From contig JAQWGO010000036.1 in NCBI GenBank assembly GCA_029238175.1, forward strand, positions 1 through 47,414: DNA of 47,414 nucleotides, given 5' to 3'. The notes beneath the pieces were generated by a model. The model was not told the origin of the DNA. It saw only the letters and a program-made list of their open reading frames with translations, and did not search any database. This document shows positions 18,737 to 27,886 of the stretch, piece after piece (position 1 is the first letter of the stretch; each line of letters opens with the position of its first letter). The DNA comes from Henriciella sp. (GTDB taxonomy: Bacteria; Pseudomonadota; Alphaproteobacteria; Caulobacterales; Hyphomonadaceae). A program made the translations under genes and the position numbers.

Positions 18737-18763
18737 AAAAAGCCCCGCCAAACTGACGGGGCT
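18737..18763 (-). terminator. Terminator between the DUF4345 gene and the TonB receptor
   Basis: A 7-bp stem AGCCCCG/CGGGGCT with a 9-base loop. On the minus strand it is followed by TTTTT, so it serves mainly the TonB receptor whose stop is at 18791; it may act in both directions. Confidence 0.8.
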
Positions 18764-18790
18764 TCTCCAATCTTAGGCTTGTTCAAGAGC

Positions 18791-21409
18791 TTAGAACTCT
18801 TTGCGAAGCGTGATGCCGTATGTACGCGGCTGGTTCGGGTAGCCTGACAGTGAGCCAGCCTGAGCAACCGATGGGAAAGCCGTTGTGACGAACTCTTCCT
18901 GCGTCAGGTTACGAACCCAGAACGAAGCGCTGATATCGTTCGAAGTTGTAAGGCCGATCGAAGCGTTGAAAAGATCATAACCACGCTCAAAACCAGCAGC
19001 TTCAATCGCGGCTTGGTTCACAGGATCATCAAAGTAGTTAGAATCTGCTTCGTGCTGCCAGTCACCACGGACATAGCCATCCATATCGCCGAGTGTGAAG
19101 TCGTAATTTGCCGACACAGACGTTGATAGCTCAGGAATACCTGACGGTGCTTGACCAGAAAGATCACCCGACGCTGAGTCTGGGAAGCTGTCATACTTAG
19201 GATCTTGAGCTGTACCCGCAAAGACGACAGTGAAATTGTCACTCAAGTTTGCAGTGATGTCCCACTCGATACCGCGTGCTGACTGCTTACCGGCATTTAG
19301 AAGCTCAAAGCCTGTGCCTGTGAAGACGTTAGACTGGAAGCCCTCAATCGTCTGGTCAAAGAACGCAACATTAAGCGCAAAGTTGTCGAATGACATTTTC
19401 GCACCAAGTTCCCAGACTTTAGCTTCTTCTGGTCCCGCGAAGCGCGTACCGTTACCTTGGTTGACTACACCTAAGCCAGCATCACCAAGCGGCGAAGATG
19501 GGGTCGGCACAATGGTCTGTCCAGTTACTGGATCCACAATCGAGTTGCCCGGTGTAAAGTTGGCGACTGTAGGACTACTATCTCTAGATAGGTTCCAAGA
19601 TGTGGCTTTAAAACCAGTAGAATACGAACCGTAAACGTTCAGATTATCACTGGCATCGTAAGCTAGACGCAGTGTGTAGCTGACATTGTCATCAGAAGTT
19701 GATCCATTCTCAACCGCATTCGGGAAATTCAAGAATGGCGGCAAGAACTGCAACCCTGCAAGAGGCGCAAATGGGTTTTGAGCAGGGTTTTGTGCAGCAG
19801 CGGCAGCCCCCTGTTGCAAAGCACCATAAAGTGCTGGGTTAGCCTGAACGAATGGTCCAACCGACGCTGGGTTCGTAATATCCACGCCGTTCTGACCTAG
19901 AAGGCCTGCTAGAATGGCTGTGTAGCCGAGCTGATCAAGATTTAGAGCCGAGAACGCGTCAGAGTTTGTTGCGCGGCCATAAGCGTCTTTCTCATCTTCA
20001 GTATAGTTCAGACCGATGCTCGCCGTTAGACGATCAGTTAGGTGTGTATCAAGCGTACCAAAGATTGACCAAGCCGTGTTGTCCTGACCAAATTCTTCAC
20101 GTGGACCCTGCCCACCCTGACCAAAAGTTGTGCCGATCGGAACACCGAGAAAACCCTCAACCGCGCCAAAGCCGCCCGGTGCCAAGAAGTCAGCATACCC
20201 ACGGAACTGTGAACCATACTGGAAGTCATTTTCAATTTCGACAGTCTCGTCAAAATAGAATGCGCCGACCATCCAGTCGAACATGCCTTCGGTATTGTTC
20301 GATGTCAGGCGAAATTCCTGCGTAAATGTATCAATATCTGTCTCGTTAAAATTCACGCTGATAAGGTCAGCACTTGTGAAATCGGAGTCAGCATTCTGAG
20401 TCAAGCTAGACATACGGTATGATGTAATCGAAGTCAGGTCGGCCCAAGCCATCGAATAGTCGACTTGTGCGGACAGACCCGAATTGTCGATATCGTTTTC
20501 AGACGCAAAGTTATTGTACACGTCATAAGAGAATGGGTTCGCAGGATCGAGCGCGCCGCCGAGAGCAAAAATAGCACCGCCGGTTGGACCATTGATCAGG
20601 TTACCTGCAACACAGCAAATCTCGTCAATCTTATCATAATCACCAATCAAACGAATTTCGAGATCTTCGTTTGGTTGGAACAAGAGCTGACCACGCAGAC
20701 CATAACGATTACGTTGGTTTACATCGTCGCCAGTCGCAAGATCATCAGCATAGCCGTCACGCTTGTTGTAATAGGCAGATGCACTGTATGCGACAGTATC
20801 AGACAGTGGGCCCGTGATGTCGCCTTTCACGCGATAGGAATTGAAGTTACCGAAGCTGCCTTCAACTGCGCCGCCCTGCTCGAACTGAGGCTTACGTGTA
20901 ACGATTGAGATAACACCAGCCGAAGCGTTCTTACCAAAGAGCGTTGATTGCGGGCCACGAAGGACCTCAACACGCTGCAAATTTGGAAGATCACTGATCT
21001 GTGATGCTGAACGCGAGCGGTACACACCGTCGATGAACACACCAACAGACGGCTCGATACCCGCATTGTTAGCGCCGTTACCGAAGCCACGAATGACGAA
21101 GTTTGTGTTTGCAGAAGACTGTAGCTGGCCAACACTTAGTGAAGGCACGAGCGACTGAAGGTCACCGAGGTCCTGAATATTTGCTTTCTCGATAACTTGG
21201 TCATCGACCACAGACACAGCGACCGGAACATCCTGAAGCGTTTGCTCACGCTTCGTCGCTGTAATTGTAACTGTGTTGAGGCGCTTGGTCTCATCTGCGG
21301 CTTCTTCTTGCGCAGTCGCTGAAATTCCGCCCGCAACGAGGGCAGTCATGCCAACGCTTAGCGAAAGTGCGGCCTTTAGGCCAAATGTAGACTTGGTGGA
21401 TTTGCTCAT
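18791..21409 (-). CDS. TonB-dependent outer-membrane receptor
   Basis: 872 residues. A signal peptide ends near ATAQEEAAD; then come a TonB-box-like region (NTVTITATKREQTLQDVPVA), a plug domain (DLGDLQSLVPSL, VFIDGVYRSRSA, VEVLRGPQSTLFGKNASAGV) and a long beta-barrel ending in the aromatic C-terminus LRKEF. It imports a ligand across the outer membrane using TonB energy; the iron-complex outer-membrane receptor class of marine alphaproteobacteria fits, but the ligand cannot be named. A Gln/Ala/Pro-rich insertion around residues 500-550 is probably an extracellular loop. Monocistronic, with a terminator downstream. Confidence 0.93.
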   Translation of the reverse strand: MSKSTKSTFGLKAALSLSVGMTALVAGGISATAQEEAADETKRLNTVTITATKREQTLQDVPVAVSVVDDQVIEKANIQDLGDLQSLVPSLSVGQLQSSANTNFVIRGFGNGANNAGIEPSVGVFIDGVYRSRSASQISDLPNLQRVEVLRGPQSTLFGKNASAGVISIVTRKPQFEQGGAVEGSFGNFNSYRVKGDITGPLSDTVAYSASAYYNKRDGYADDLATGDDVNQRNRYGLRGQLLFQPNEDLEIRLIGDYDKIDEICCVAGNLINGPTGGAIFALGGALDPANPFSYDVYNNFASENDIDNSGLSAQVDYSMAWADLTSITSYRMSSLTQNADSDFTSADLISVNFNETDIDTFTQEFRLTSNNTEGMFDWMVGAFYFDETVEIENDFQYGSQFRGYADFLAPGGFGAVEGFLGVPIGTTFGQGGQGPREEFGQDNTAWSIFGTLDTHLTDRLTASIGLNYTEDEKDAYGRATNSDAFSALNLDQLGYTAILAGLLGQNGVDITNPASVGPFVQANPALYGALQQGAAAAAQNPAQNPFAPLAGLQFLPPFLNFPNAVENGSTSDDNVSYTLRLAYDASDNLNVYGSYSTGFKATSWNLSRDSSPTVANFTPGNSIVDPVTGQTIVPTPSSPLGDAGLGVVNQGNGTRFAGPEEAKVWELGAKMSFDNFALNVAFFDQTIEGFQSNVFTGTGFELLNAGKQSARGIEWDITANLSDNFTVVFAGTAQDPKYDSFPDSASGDLSGQAPSGIPELSTSVSANYDFTLGDMDGYVRGDWQHEADSNYFDDPVNQAAIEAAGFERGYDLFNASIGLTTSNDISASFWVRNLTQEEFVTTAFPSVAQAGSLSGYPNQPRTYGITLRKEF

Positions 21410-21560
21410 CTCACGTTTCCCGAAATATTGTTATAATTGATTTGGCTAACTCTTTGGTCGGCTTAGTTTTAGGACTATAACATTCCGTAACGAAAACAAG
21501 GAACCTATTGCGGGCGATCCGGTGAACGTGCGACAAGGTGACTTTTACGCAACAGAATAG

Positions 21561-21590
21561 CAAAACGCCCCCGCAAAACTACGAGGGCGC
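21561..21590 (-). terminator. Terminator downstream of the glycine-rich secreted protein gene
   Basis: On the minus strand a GC-rich hairpin (GCGCCCTCG, loop, CGGGGGCG, one mismatch) is followed by TTTTG, 25 bases past the stop at 21615. Confidence 0.7.
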
Positions 21591-21614
21591 TGAAGTATCC
21601 ATTACAGGATTAGT

Positions 21615-22610
21615 TTAGTAGACGCCTTGACCAACGCCGCCGTCAAAGACCATTGCCTCGCCTTTGGCTTGGCGTGTGCGCTCCACCTGACGTTGTACAG
21701 ATTTCATAACCGTTCGCGTCTGCGGAACACATGTTTTGGCTTTGATACGCGCTTCAACAATCTTGATGCCCGGACCGTGACGGCGAAGCAAAGACCGCTC
21801 ATTACAAGACCGCTCAGGTGCCTGCGGTGAACAGACAAGGTCGCCGCCATGTTTATGGACAAGCGCTTCGCCTTTGCGACATGCGAATGTTTCACCATGC
21901 GCAAAGCTAGGAGAGCCGTTCTCAATGCTGCCGAGCGTCACTTGCATGCTCGTCCCCGCCATGCAGCGGAAAAGCTCACCATCGTATCCGGCTGGCACAC
22001 GTTGGCTGGCATCGACACGAGAAGCAGGATGCGGCGTGCCTTTGTCATCCAAGCATACAGCCTGAACAGGGCGAATGGTTTGCTGAACCGAAATCGTCTC
22101 AGCGCAATATTCTTCAGTGCTAGGGATCTGCTCAGTAACCGTTTCTACGAAGGTTTCCGTGTTCCCTTCGACGTTCAGAGAGCCAATCGCCGTCTGTCCG
22201 ATACCTTGGGGTGCATAATAGCCACCACCGCCAGAAACAAAGACACCGCCTTCACCGCCGCCAACAACACTCGTGTTCAGGAAGGTCTGAGTGTTTGATA
22301 TGATGCTGCCTTGATTTACGGTGACGTTAGAGCCTGTGACCATAACGTTTGGACCGGCAACATTCACGCCTGGAACCATAATGCCGTGGCCTTTGGGCCC
22401 CTTGCCGCAGCAAGGTGAGCCATGTGAGCCACCGCCGCCGTAACCGACGTTTACGCCGCCTGTGCCTGCGCCAGGAACGACAACGCCGCCGCCTGGACCT
22501 TTAACACCGCCACCGCTCATGCCGCCGCCCGCATAGGCCGCGCCGCCGATGATCAGTAGAGCAGCCGCACCTGCGCCGCCAATAAGAGTGTTCCGTGTTG
22601 ATACGGTCAT
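21615..22610 (-). CDS. Glycine-rich secreted protein of unknown function
   Basis: About 331 residues from the ATG at 22610, which has GGGAGA six bases upstream. An N-terminal signal peptide (LIGGAGAAALLIIGGAAYA) leads to about 60 residues of Gly-rich, almost collagen-like sequence with CCGKG, then a Val/Asn/Gly-rich section, and a C-terminal cysteine-bearing domain (CAETISVQQTIRPVQAVC, FRCMAG, FACRKG, VCSPQAP, RSCNERSL) that looks disulfide-bonded. The C-terminus is basic. I do not recognise a family; a surface or matrix protein is plausible. Confidence 0.78.
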   Translation of the reverse strand: MTVSTRNTLIGGAGAAALLIIGGAAYAGGGMSGGGVKGPGGGVVVPGAGTGGVNVGYGGGGSHGSPCCGKGPKGHGIMVPGVNVAGPNVMVTGSNVTVNQGSIISNTQTFLNTSVVGGGEGGVFVSGGGGYYAPQGIGQTAIGSLNVEGNTETFVETVTEQIPSTEEYCAETISVQQTIRPVQAVCLDDKGTPHPASRVDASQRVPAGYDGELFRCMAGTSMQVTLGSIENGSPSFAHGETFACRKGEALVHKHGGDLVCSPQAPERSCNERSLLRRHGPGIKIVEARIKAKTCVPQTRTVMKSVQRQVERTRQAKGEAMVFDGGVGQGVY

Positions 22611-22815
22611 GTGATGTCTCCCTGACACTTCGCGTCTTAAGAAGCACGACCCATGCCGACTTTCGCGCAGGCGGGGAAAGCTGACCGATTTTGACCACTC
22701 ACTCGCCTAGTGGGCGAGCCGCAAACTGGCGCAATCATTGCGGTAGAGGGTGTGATGAAGAATTCGAGGGTGCAGATTTGAAACAGCGCTCCATAGGACA
22801 AAAAGGTAGAATATA

Positions 22816-23364
22816 ATGAACAGAAAGACCCTGCACCCAAACACCAACACCCTACTCTCGGCATGGGAGCGGATGAGCGCATCGCCGCATGAATCCGGCA
22901 TGGGACCAGCTACGTCGCAGCATACAGACCTCGTTGAATGCCTGTTTGTTATCGAACGCGCAGAAGATGGGGCTTGGGTATTCAGGAATGCCGGTAAGCG
23001 CATTTCTAACCTGCTTGGGCGTGAACTCGCCGAGCACAATTACCTTGATCTATGGACCGGACATGACCGGGCTATGGTCGATGCGTTTTTGTCATCGGTC
23101 AGTGAAACCCGCTTACCCGGCATCATTCGGGCGCGCGGCGAAACACTAACGGGCATGCGGATTGATATTGAGCTGACACTGGCACCGCTATCCGGATTAC
23201 AGCCTACGACAAAACGCCCTCGCCTATTGGGACTTTATCAAACACTCGGCGGTGATGCCATGCTAATGGGACGTCCGGTTTGGCGTCATCGTTTGAACGC
23301 GATCTTCCCGCCAGATGTGCAGACTGAACCCGCGCGCTTGAAGCTTGTCGCAAATAACGACTAG
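22816..23364 (+). CDS. PAS-domain protein (PAS_5-like)
   Basis: 182 residues without a transmitter domain. The region LVECLFVIERAEDGAWVFRN followed by GKRISNLLGREL and NYLDLW resembles the stand-alone PAS_5 proteins common in Caulobacterales and Rhodobacterales, which are of unknown sensory role. It converges tail to tail with the DUF938 gene; the two stop codons overlap in a CTAG palindrome at 23361-23364. Confidence 0.78.
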   Translation: MNRKTLHPNTNTLLSAWERMSASPHESGMGPATSQHTDLVECLFVIERAEDGAWVFRNAGKRISNLLGRELAEHNYLDLWTGHDRAMVDAFLSSVSETRLPGIIRARGETLTGMRIDIELTLAPLSGLQPTTKRPRLLGLYQTLGGDAMLMGRPVWRHRLNAIFPPDVQTEPARLKLVANND

Positions 23365-24047
23365 CTGTTCAGAAATCTAACCGTCAGATTGTTGGCGGGC
23401 ATTTCGATAACTTGATCTAATATAAAGCCATTCCGTTGAGCCACCGGCACGATATCAATTTCCAGATCGCGAACACCCCAATTTGGGTCGCGCCGCTGTA
23501 GGTCTTCTCTGAACCTTTGGTTCGACGGAGCGATATCGCCATTGCGCGCGAACGGGCCATAGAGAATAAGCTGGTCGTCCGACTTCAGAATTCGGCTTGC
23601 GCCTTTGAAGAGGCCGATCGCTGCCTCGAACGGGGCAATGTGGATCATGTTCGCGCAGAATACCGCGTTAAAAGTCGCGCACCTTTCAACGTCGCCCCAA
23701 TGTGGGTCGGTCGTGTCGATCAGAACCGGTCCTCGCAGTTGATTGCTGTCGGCATATGACGCCCACGCAGCCTGACTGTTCATACTGTCAGGGTCGATAT
23801 CGCTATACGTCCAATCGACGTGGTTAGTAGACGCAATCATATGCGCGCCATGCTCGCCCGTCCCTGAGGCAATCTCAAGCACAGATGCTTTGCTTGGCAG
23901 CAACTTGAGCAGCGTATCACGAACGATATCTTTATTGCGCCCGATCGATGGCGAAAAGCGACGTCCATCAGCCTCCGCATCGCGCTGCTCTAACGCTAGA
24001 GGTTGGCCCGATGCGGTCTTCTGATATGTCGCGTTCTCGTCTGCCAA
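23361..24047 (-). CDS. DUF938-family SAM-dependent methyltransferase
   Basis: About 228 residues. The SAM-binding glycine motif is VLEIASGTGEHGAHMI, preceded by FSPSIGRNKDIVRDTLL; the later FCANMIHIAPFEA and LYGPFARNGDIAPSNQRF are characteristic of DUF938. The substrate is unknown. The start appears to be a TTG at 24047 because no upstream ATG is in frame; its ribosome site is poor and it begins 7 bp after the acyl-CoA synthetase stop, suggesting coupling. Confidence 0.85.
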   Translation of the reverse strand: MADENATYQKTASGQPLALEQRDAEADGRRFSPSIGRNKDIVRDTLLKLLPSKASVLEIASGTGEHGAHMIASTNHVDWTYSDIDPDSMNSQAAWASYADSNQLRGPVLIDTTDPHWGDVERCATFNAVFCANMIHIAPFEAAIGLFKGASRILKSDDQLILYGPFARNGDIAPSNQRFREDLQRRDPNWGVRDLEIDIVPVAQRNGFILDQVIEMPANNLTVRFLNS

Positions 24048-24053
24048 GACGGT

Positions 24054-25799
24054 CTAGCTTCTTGCCTCAAATCTCTCGCGGAGGATTGGCTTCAAGATTT
24101 TTCCGTTGGCGTTGCGCGGTAGCGGTTCGTCTTCAAACTGTATCTCAACCGGCACTTTGAAAGCGGCGAGTTGACTGGCGACATGCGCGCGTAACTCGTC
24201 TTGGCTTGCGGTTTTGCCGGGCTTCAATTGAACGACAGCGCCAACTTCTTGGCCCAGGATTTTATGCTCAATGCCGACAACAGCCGCATCCATCACCGCT
24301 GGATGATCAAACAGTGCGCTTTCGACTTCGATACAGTAAATATTCTCGCCGCCGCGGATTAGCATGTCTTTGGCACGGTCAACCAGATAGAGGAAACCCT
24401 CTTCATCGAGACGCGCAAGGTCGCCAGTTACAACCCAGCCATCGACGAAAGTCTCTGCCGTAGCCTGCGGGCGGTTCCAGTAGAGTTTACAATTTGACGC
24501 GCCCTTGCACCAAAGCTCACCAACCTCACCTGCTGGTAACTCATTACCGTCTGGGTCAACGATTTTTAGCTCAACCGCTCCCGGAGCTGCACCAGCGCTA
24601 TCGGGTCGGTTCACATAGTCTTCGCCAATGTTGAGCGTCGCTGTTGCGCATGTTTCTGTCATGCCCCAGCCATTGCCGGGCGCTGCGTCTGGGAAACGCT
24701 TTTTGATTGTCGCTACAAGCTCTGGCGCTGACGGCGCGCCGCCATAAGATACCGCTTTGATGCTCGAAAGGTCGTACTTGTCGCGGTCTGGATGCTCCAA
24801 AAGCTGCCATGCGATCGCTGGGACGCCGCCAACGCCGCTGACTTTTTCTTCTTCAATGATCGGCAGCGCTTTGCCTGCGTCCCATTTGTACATTGAGACG
24901 ATCTTGTCACCGCGCAACATGGTCGGGATCAGGACCGCAAACGCGCCTGTAGCATGGAAGAATGGGATCGCGAGTAGCGTACAGCCCAGCTCTCGCTCAG
25001 ATGGATCTGGAATGGCCTCACCCCGGCGCAGCAGCATACGCGCCTGGCAGGTCATCGAGTTCAGCATGTTTGCAATGATCGCGCGGTGCGTTGCCAGCGC
25101 GCCCTTTGGACGGCCTGTTGTGCCCGACGTATACATGATCGTAGCGTCATCATCAGTGCCAAGATCAACAGGCGGTAAACCAATCTTTGCCAGCCCTGCC
25201 CAAGCCGAGGTTGGTCCGATGAAAGACTCTAGCGATCTCACGCGCGGATCAGCGTGCTCATTATCATCGCGCGCAATAATCAGAGCCTCTAGATCAGGTA
25301 GTTTGTCCATATGCTCACGGATGCGCTCATGGATATGCCCATCGACAATAGCGACCTTAGCGCCGCTATCTTTCAGACCATACTCAAGCTCGTCGCCAGT
25401 CCACCAAGAGTTCATAGGCGTTGCAATCGCGCCGATTGAAAGCGCAGCAAAGAATGGTACCGGCCATTGCGGATAGTTGCGCATAATGATGGCAATTCGG
25501 TCGCCCTTTTTGACGCCGTAAGTTTCAATCAGCACACCTGCAAAATGCTCCACAGCGCGCGTGAAGGCCCCGTAAGATACGCGCTCACCTTCATAGACAA
25601 TGAAGTCACGGTCAGGCCATTGCTGATCCGCAAGTTCCAAAATCATTCGGATCGTTGGAGGCGCTGCTGGATAGATCTTCATATCCACACCGCCAACGGT
25701 GCCGTCAGCAAGCTTTAGCGGACTATCAGATGCAGCTAATGCGGCGTTCGCATCCGCGATAGACATGACGGGCCAATTCTCTGGCAGGGCTGCGCTCAT
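24054..25799 (-). CDS. Class I adenylate-forming acyl-CoA synthetase
   Basis: 581 residues. Core motifs are all there: A3 TIMYTSGTTGRPKGALATH, A5 NGWGMTETCA, A7/A8 VTGDLARLDEEGFLYLVDRAKD with MLIRGGENI, and the C-terminal catalytic lysine in NANGKILK. It activates a fatty or other carboxylic acid to the acyl-AMP and then to the CoA thioester in the cytoplasm. Chain preference is not readable. GGAGGATACT precedes the ATG. Co-directional with the DUF938 gene. Confidence 0.93.
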   Translation of the reverse strand: MSAALPENWPVMSIADANAALAASDSPLKLADGTVGGVDMKIYPAAPPTIRMILELADQQWPDRDFIVYEGERVSYGAFTRAVEHFAGVLIETYGVKKGDRIAIIMRNYPQWPVPFFAALSIGAIATPMNSWWTGDELEYGLKDSGAKVAIVDGHIHERIREHMDKLPDLEALIIARDDNEHADPRVRSLESFIGPTSAWAGLAKIGLPPVDLGTDDDATIMYTSGTTGRPKGALATHRAIIANMLNSMTCQARMLLRRGEAIPDPSERELGCTLLAIPFFHATGAFAVLIPTMLRGDKIVSMYKWDAGKALPIIEEEKVSGVGGVPAIAWQLLEHPDRDKYDLSSIKAVSYGGAPSAPELVATIKKRFPDAAPGNGWGMTETCATATLNIGEDYVNRPDSAGAAPGAVELKIVDPDGNELPAGEVGELWCKGASNCKLYWNRPQATAETFVDGWVVTGDLARLDEEGFLYLVDRAKDMLIRGGENIYCIEVESALFDHPAVMDAAVVGIEHKILGQEVGAVVQLKPGKTASQDELRAHVASQLAAFKVPVEIQFEDEPLPRNANGKILKPILRERFEARS

Positions 25800-25901
25800 A
25801 GTATCCTCCGGTGGGTATCTTTTTATCTTGACCGGATATGTAACAAGCGCCGCCGACTAGGAAGGGGCGACGCAGGGGAAGGCTACAGGCTTGTAAGGGG
25901 T

Positions 25902-26414
25902 TTAGCCGTTGAAAGGCGTACCTTTAATCGTAATCGACAGAGTTTCCACCGGCTTGCCTTGGCTTGTCTTCAATCCGCGATGAGCAACCGGGACGTCAGA
26001 GCGGATTTCACGCGCGGGTGTTGCAACGCGCAGCAGAAGGTTCGAGGTTACGGCTTTGCTATACTCGGCCATCTCAGGTGCAACTTTCTGGCTCTCGAAT
26101 GAAAGCTCGGTATTCACGAGTAGGAAGTCACTCGACCAGCGGCCAAGGTCACGTTCGAACTGTTCGATTGCCGCCTCACGCGTATTCCGAGGAATGTCGA
26201 TTGAAAAATCGTACTTGGCGCCTGCTTGCAGCTCAACCGAATAGGCTTTGCCGGGTTCGACAATGATCTTAGGTGCGCCGAAGACCTCGCCATTCTCTTC
26301 AAGTGTGATTTCAAGAGCATAAAGACCAGATTGAGCTTTTGCGTCTGGGCTGAGCATCATGATGGCAACACAGGCTGTTGCTGCTGCCAAAAGGACAGTT
26401 AGAAAGGACCGCAT
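25902..26414 (-). CDS. Putative secreted protein of unknown function
   Basis: 170 residues. The signal peptide runs to about MMLSPDAKAQ; the mature part starts LYALEITLEENGEVFGAPKI and looks mostly beta, with a segment IIVEPGKAYSVELQ. That opening (a ligand or activity of the form 'E-N-G-x-x-x-x-A-P-K-x-x-V-x-x-G') is seen in small periplasmic proteins of alphaproteobacteria. No catalytic residues are evident. Preceded by GGGAGACACCT and about 100 bp downstream of the acyl-CoA synthetase start; divergent from the DUF4402-like gene. Confidence 0.7.
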   Translation of the reverse strand: MRSFLTVLLAAATACVAIMMLSPDAKAQSGLYALEITLEENGEVFGAPKIIVEPGKAYSVELQAGAKYDFSIDIPRNTREAAIEQFERDLGRWSSDFLLVNTELSFESQKVAPEMAEYSKAVTSNLLLRVATPAREIRSDVPVAHRGLKTSQGKPVETLSITIKGTPFNG

Positions 26415-26625
26415 AGGTGTCTCCCGCGTATTCTACACGCCCCGTCCCACGCAATCGCTATGTCAGTTTCCCCTGAGAGGCGACTGGGTGATTACAGGTT
26501 CGCCTGAATGAAGTTGTCAGGAATTTTCTTCCGAAATAAGAGTTTGGGTAATAATTCTACCTCAAGTTGCAACTATGGCCTTGTCACTCGGATAAAGTCG
26601 TTTTTATTCAGCCAGCCTGATTGCA

Positions 26626-27162
26626 TTGGCATCATCAGCCTCAGCTGGCGCAAGAGCAAATAATTCACAATCCAATAGCGGTGCGAGAGTGACCAATAGC
26701 TTGGAAATCATTACCAATGCCGCAAGCCTGAAGCCGCAAGTCGATACAGGTTCGGGCCTGCCAACCCCGCCTACAGACATTGTTGCTACAGAATGGGCCA
26801 GTCTCTACTTCGGGGTCATTGCGCCAAATGCTAGCGCGGGCGGCGCCGTCGATGTCTCATACATGGGTGCGCAAACCTGCGGCGCGGGCCTGACCTGTAT
26901 GTCAGATACGCACCACGCCGCACGTTTTGGTATTATGGGTGAAGCCGGATATTCCTATATCATCACCGTAGATGGCAGCACCACGGTGCAGAATGACAAT
27001 ACCGATGTCATGAATGTGTCTAACATCACATTGTCGCATACGACCGGGGTCTTGGTCGAAGGGTATTCAGAATTCTATGTCGGAGGAACGCTATCCGTGG
27101 GTGCCAGCCAGCCCACGGGAAGCTATACTGGCACCTATCAAGTCACGGTGAACTACCAGTAG
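26626..27162 (+). CDS. DUF4402-like secreted surface protein with damaged 5' end
   Basis: About 178 residues of beta-rich sequence ending VTVNYQ, with a repeated Gly/Asn/Thr character (GGAVDVSYMG, CGAGLTC, ITLSHTTGVLVEGYSEFYVGG) typical of DUF4402 / pilin-like secreted proteins. The only in-frame start is a TTG at 26626, inside what is evidently a signal peptide: the codons upstream read SASLIALASSASAGA but hit a TAA at 26593. Removing one T from the T5 run at 26601-26605 would join AAG-TCG-TTT to the signal peptide, so a frameshift is likely. Converges directly on the next gene. Confidence 0.65.
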   Translation: MASSASAGARANNSQSNSGARVTNSLEIITNAASLKPQVDTGSGLPTPPTDIVATEWASLYFGVIAPNASAGGAVDVSYMGAQTCGAGLTCMSDTHHAARFGIMGEAGYSYIITVDGSTTVQNDNTDVMNVSNITLSHTTGVLVEGYSEFYVGGTLSVGASQPTGSYTGTYQVTVNYQ

Positions 27163-27163
27163 G

Positions 27164-27818
27164 TTACTTACCAAACTCGCAGAAATGCAACTCACGCGCG
27201 GTGCCATCGGGCTCGGTCATGTCGTAAGCCGGACCGGTTAACTCGTCATCTTCGCAAAGGTATCCGATTTGATACATATCCAGAAGGTAAGCATTCTCAG
27301 GCGTCAAATTGCGGTTTAGCATATAGTCCACTGCATCCTGATGGTAGCCAAGACGGAACATGGTTTCGAACCGCTTGGTTGGAGACAAAGTCTCATCAGT
27401 TTCAAGCGCAAAGTTCAGCGACGTCGCCTCACCGCGAGCTGTGTTGCGAATATCTTCGGCTTCAGCGGCAAGCTCGTGCTCTGGATAGACTTCAAGAAAC
27501 TCATCAAACGTATCGATCGCGCCGAACACATCATTGCCGTCCGTATTTCAGCTCGCCCATCCGATAAAGCGCTGCGGCGCGCTCATCATCAGTGGCTTCC
27601 TGCATGCCAACCAATTGCTCAAGACGCAGGATCGCAGCTTGCTCGTTACCAGCTTCGGTAAGTCCATCGACCGTCTCCATAGCCAAATCAAAAGCCGTTG
27701 GCATGATCGGTTTTTCAATCGGCGGCGGCGTATCGACGATAGCTGGCTCTACCGTTGAGCTGGTAGACGCGCAGGCGGCAGAGAAGGCCAGTACAGAAAT
27801 CGCAAGAAGTGAACGCAT
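27164..27818 (-). pseudogene. TPR-like lipoprotein, split by a frameshift
   Basis: Two abutting frames (27531-27818 and 27164-27529) form one protein. The first has a lipoprotein leader (LLAISVLAFSAACAS) and ends ALYRMGELKYGRQ; the second picks up in the +1 frame as GNDVFGAIDTFDEFLEVYPEHE. The junction is near 27535 in the string TACGGACGGCAATG, where one extra base would explain it. The joined product aligns along its whole length with the adjacent lipoprotein at 27887-28504 (e.g. the shared pattern LTP...L...GYxC near the end), so it is a diverged paralogue. Whether the shift is a real mutation or a sequencing error cannot be decided here. Confidence 0.7.
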
Positions 27819-27886
27819 GAGGGGTGATCCTTATCGTGTATCTGTATCCGTCATCCCGCCGACCGATGGCGAGAGTAAGGCAAGAA

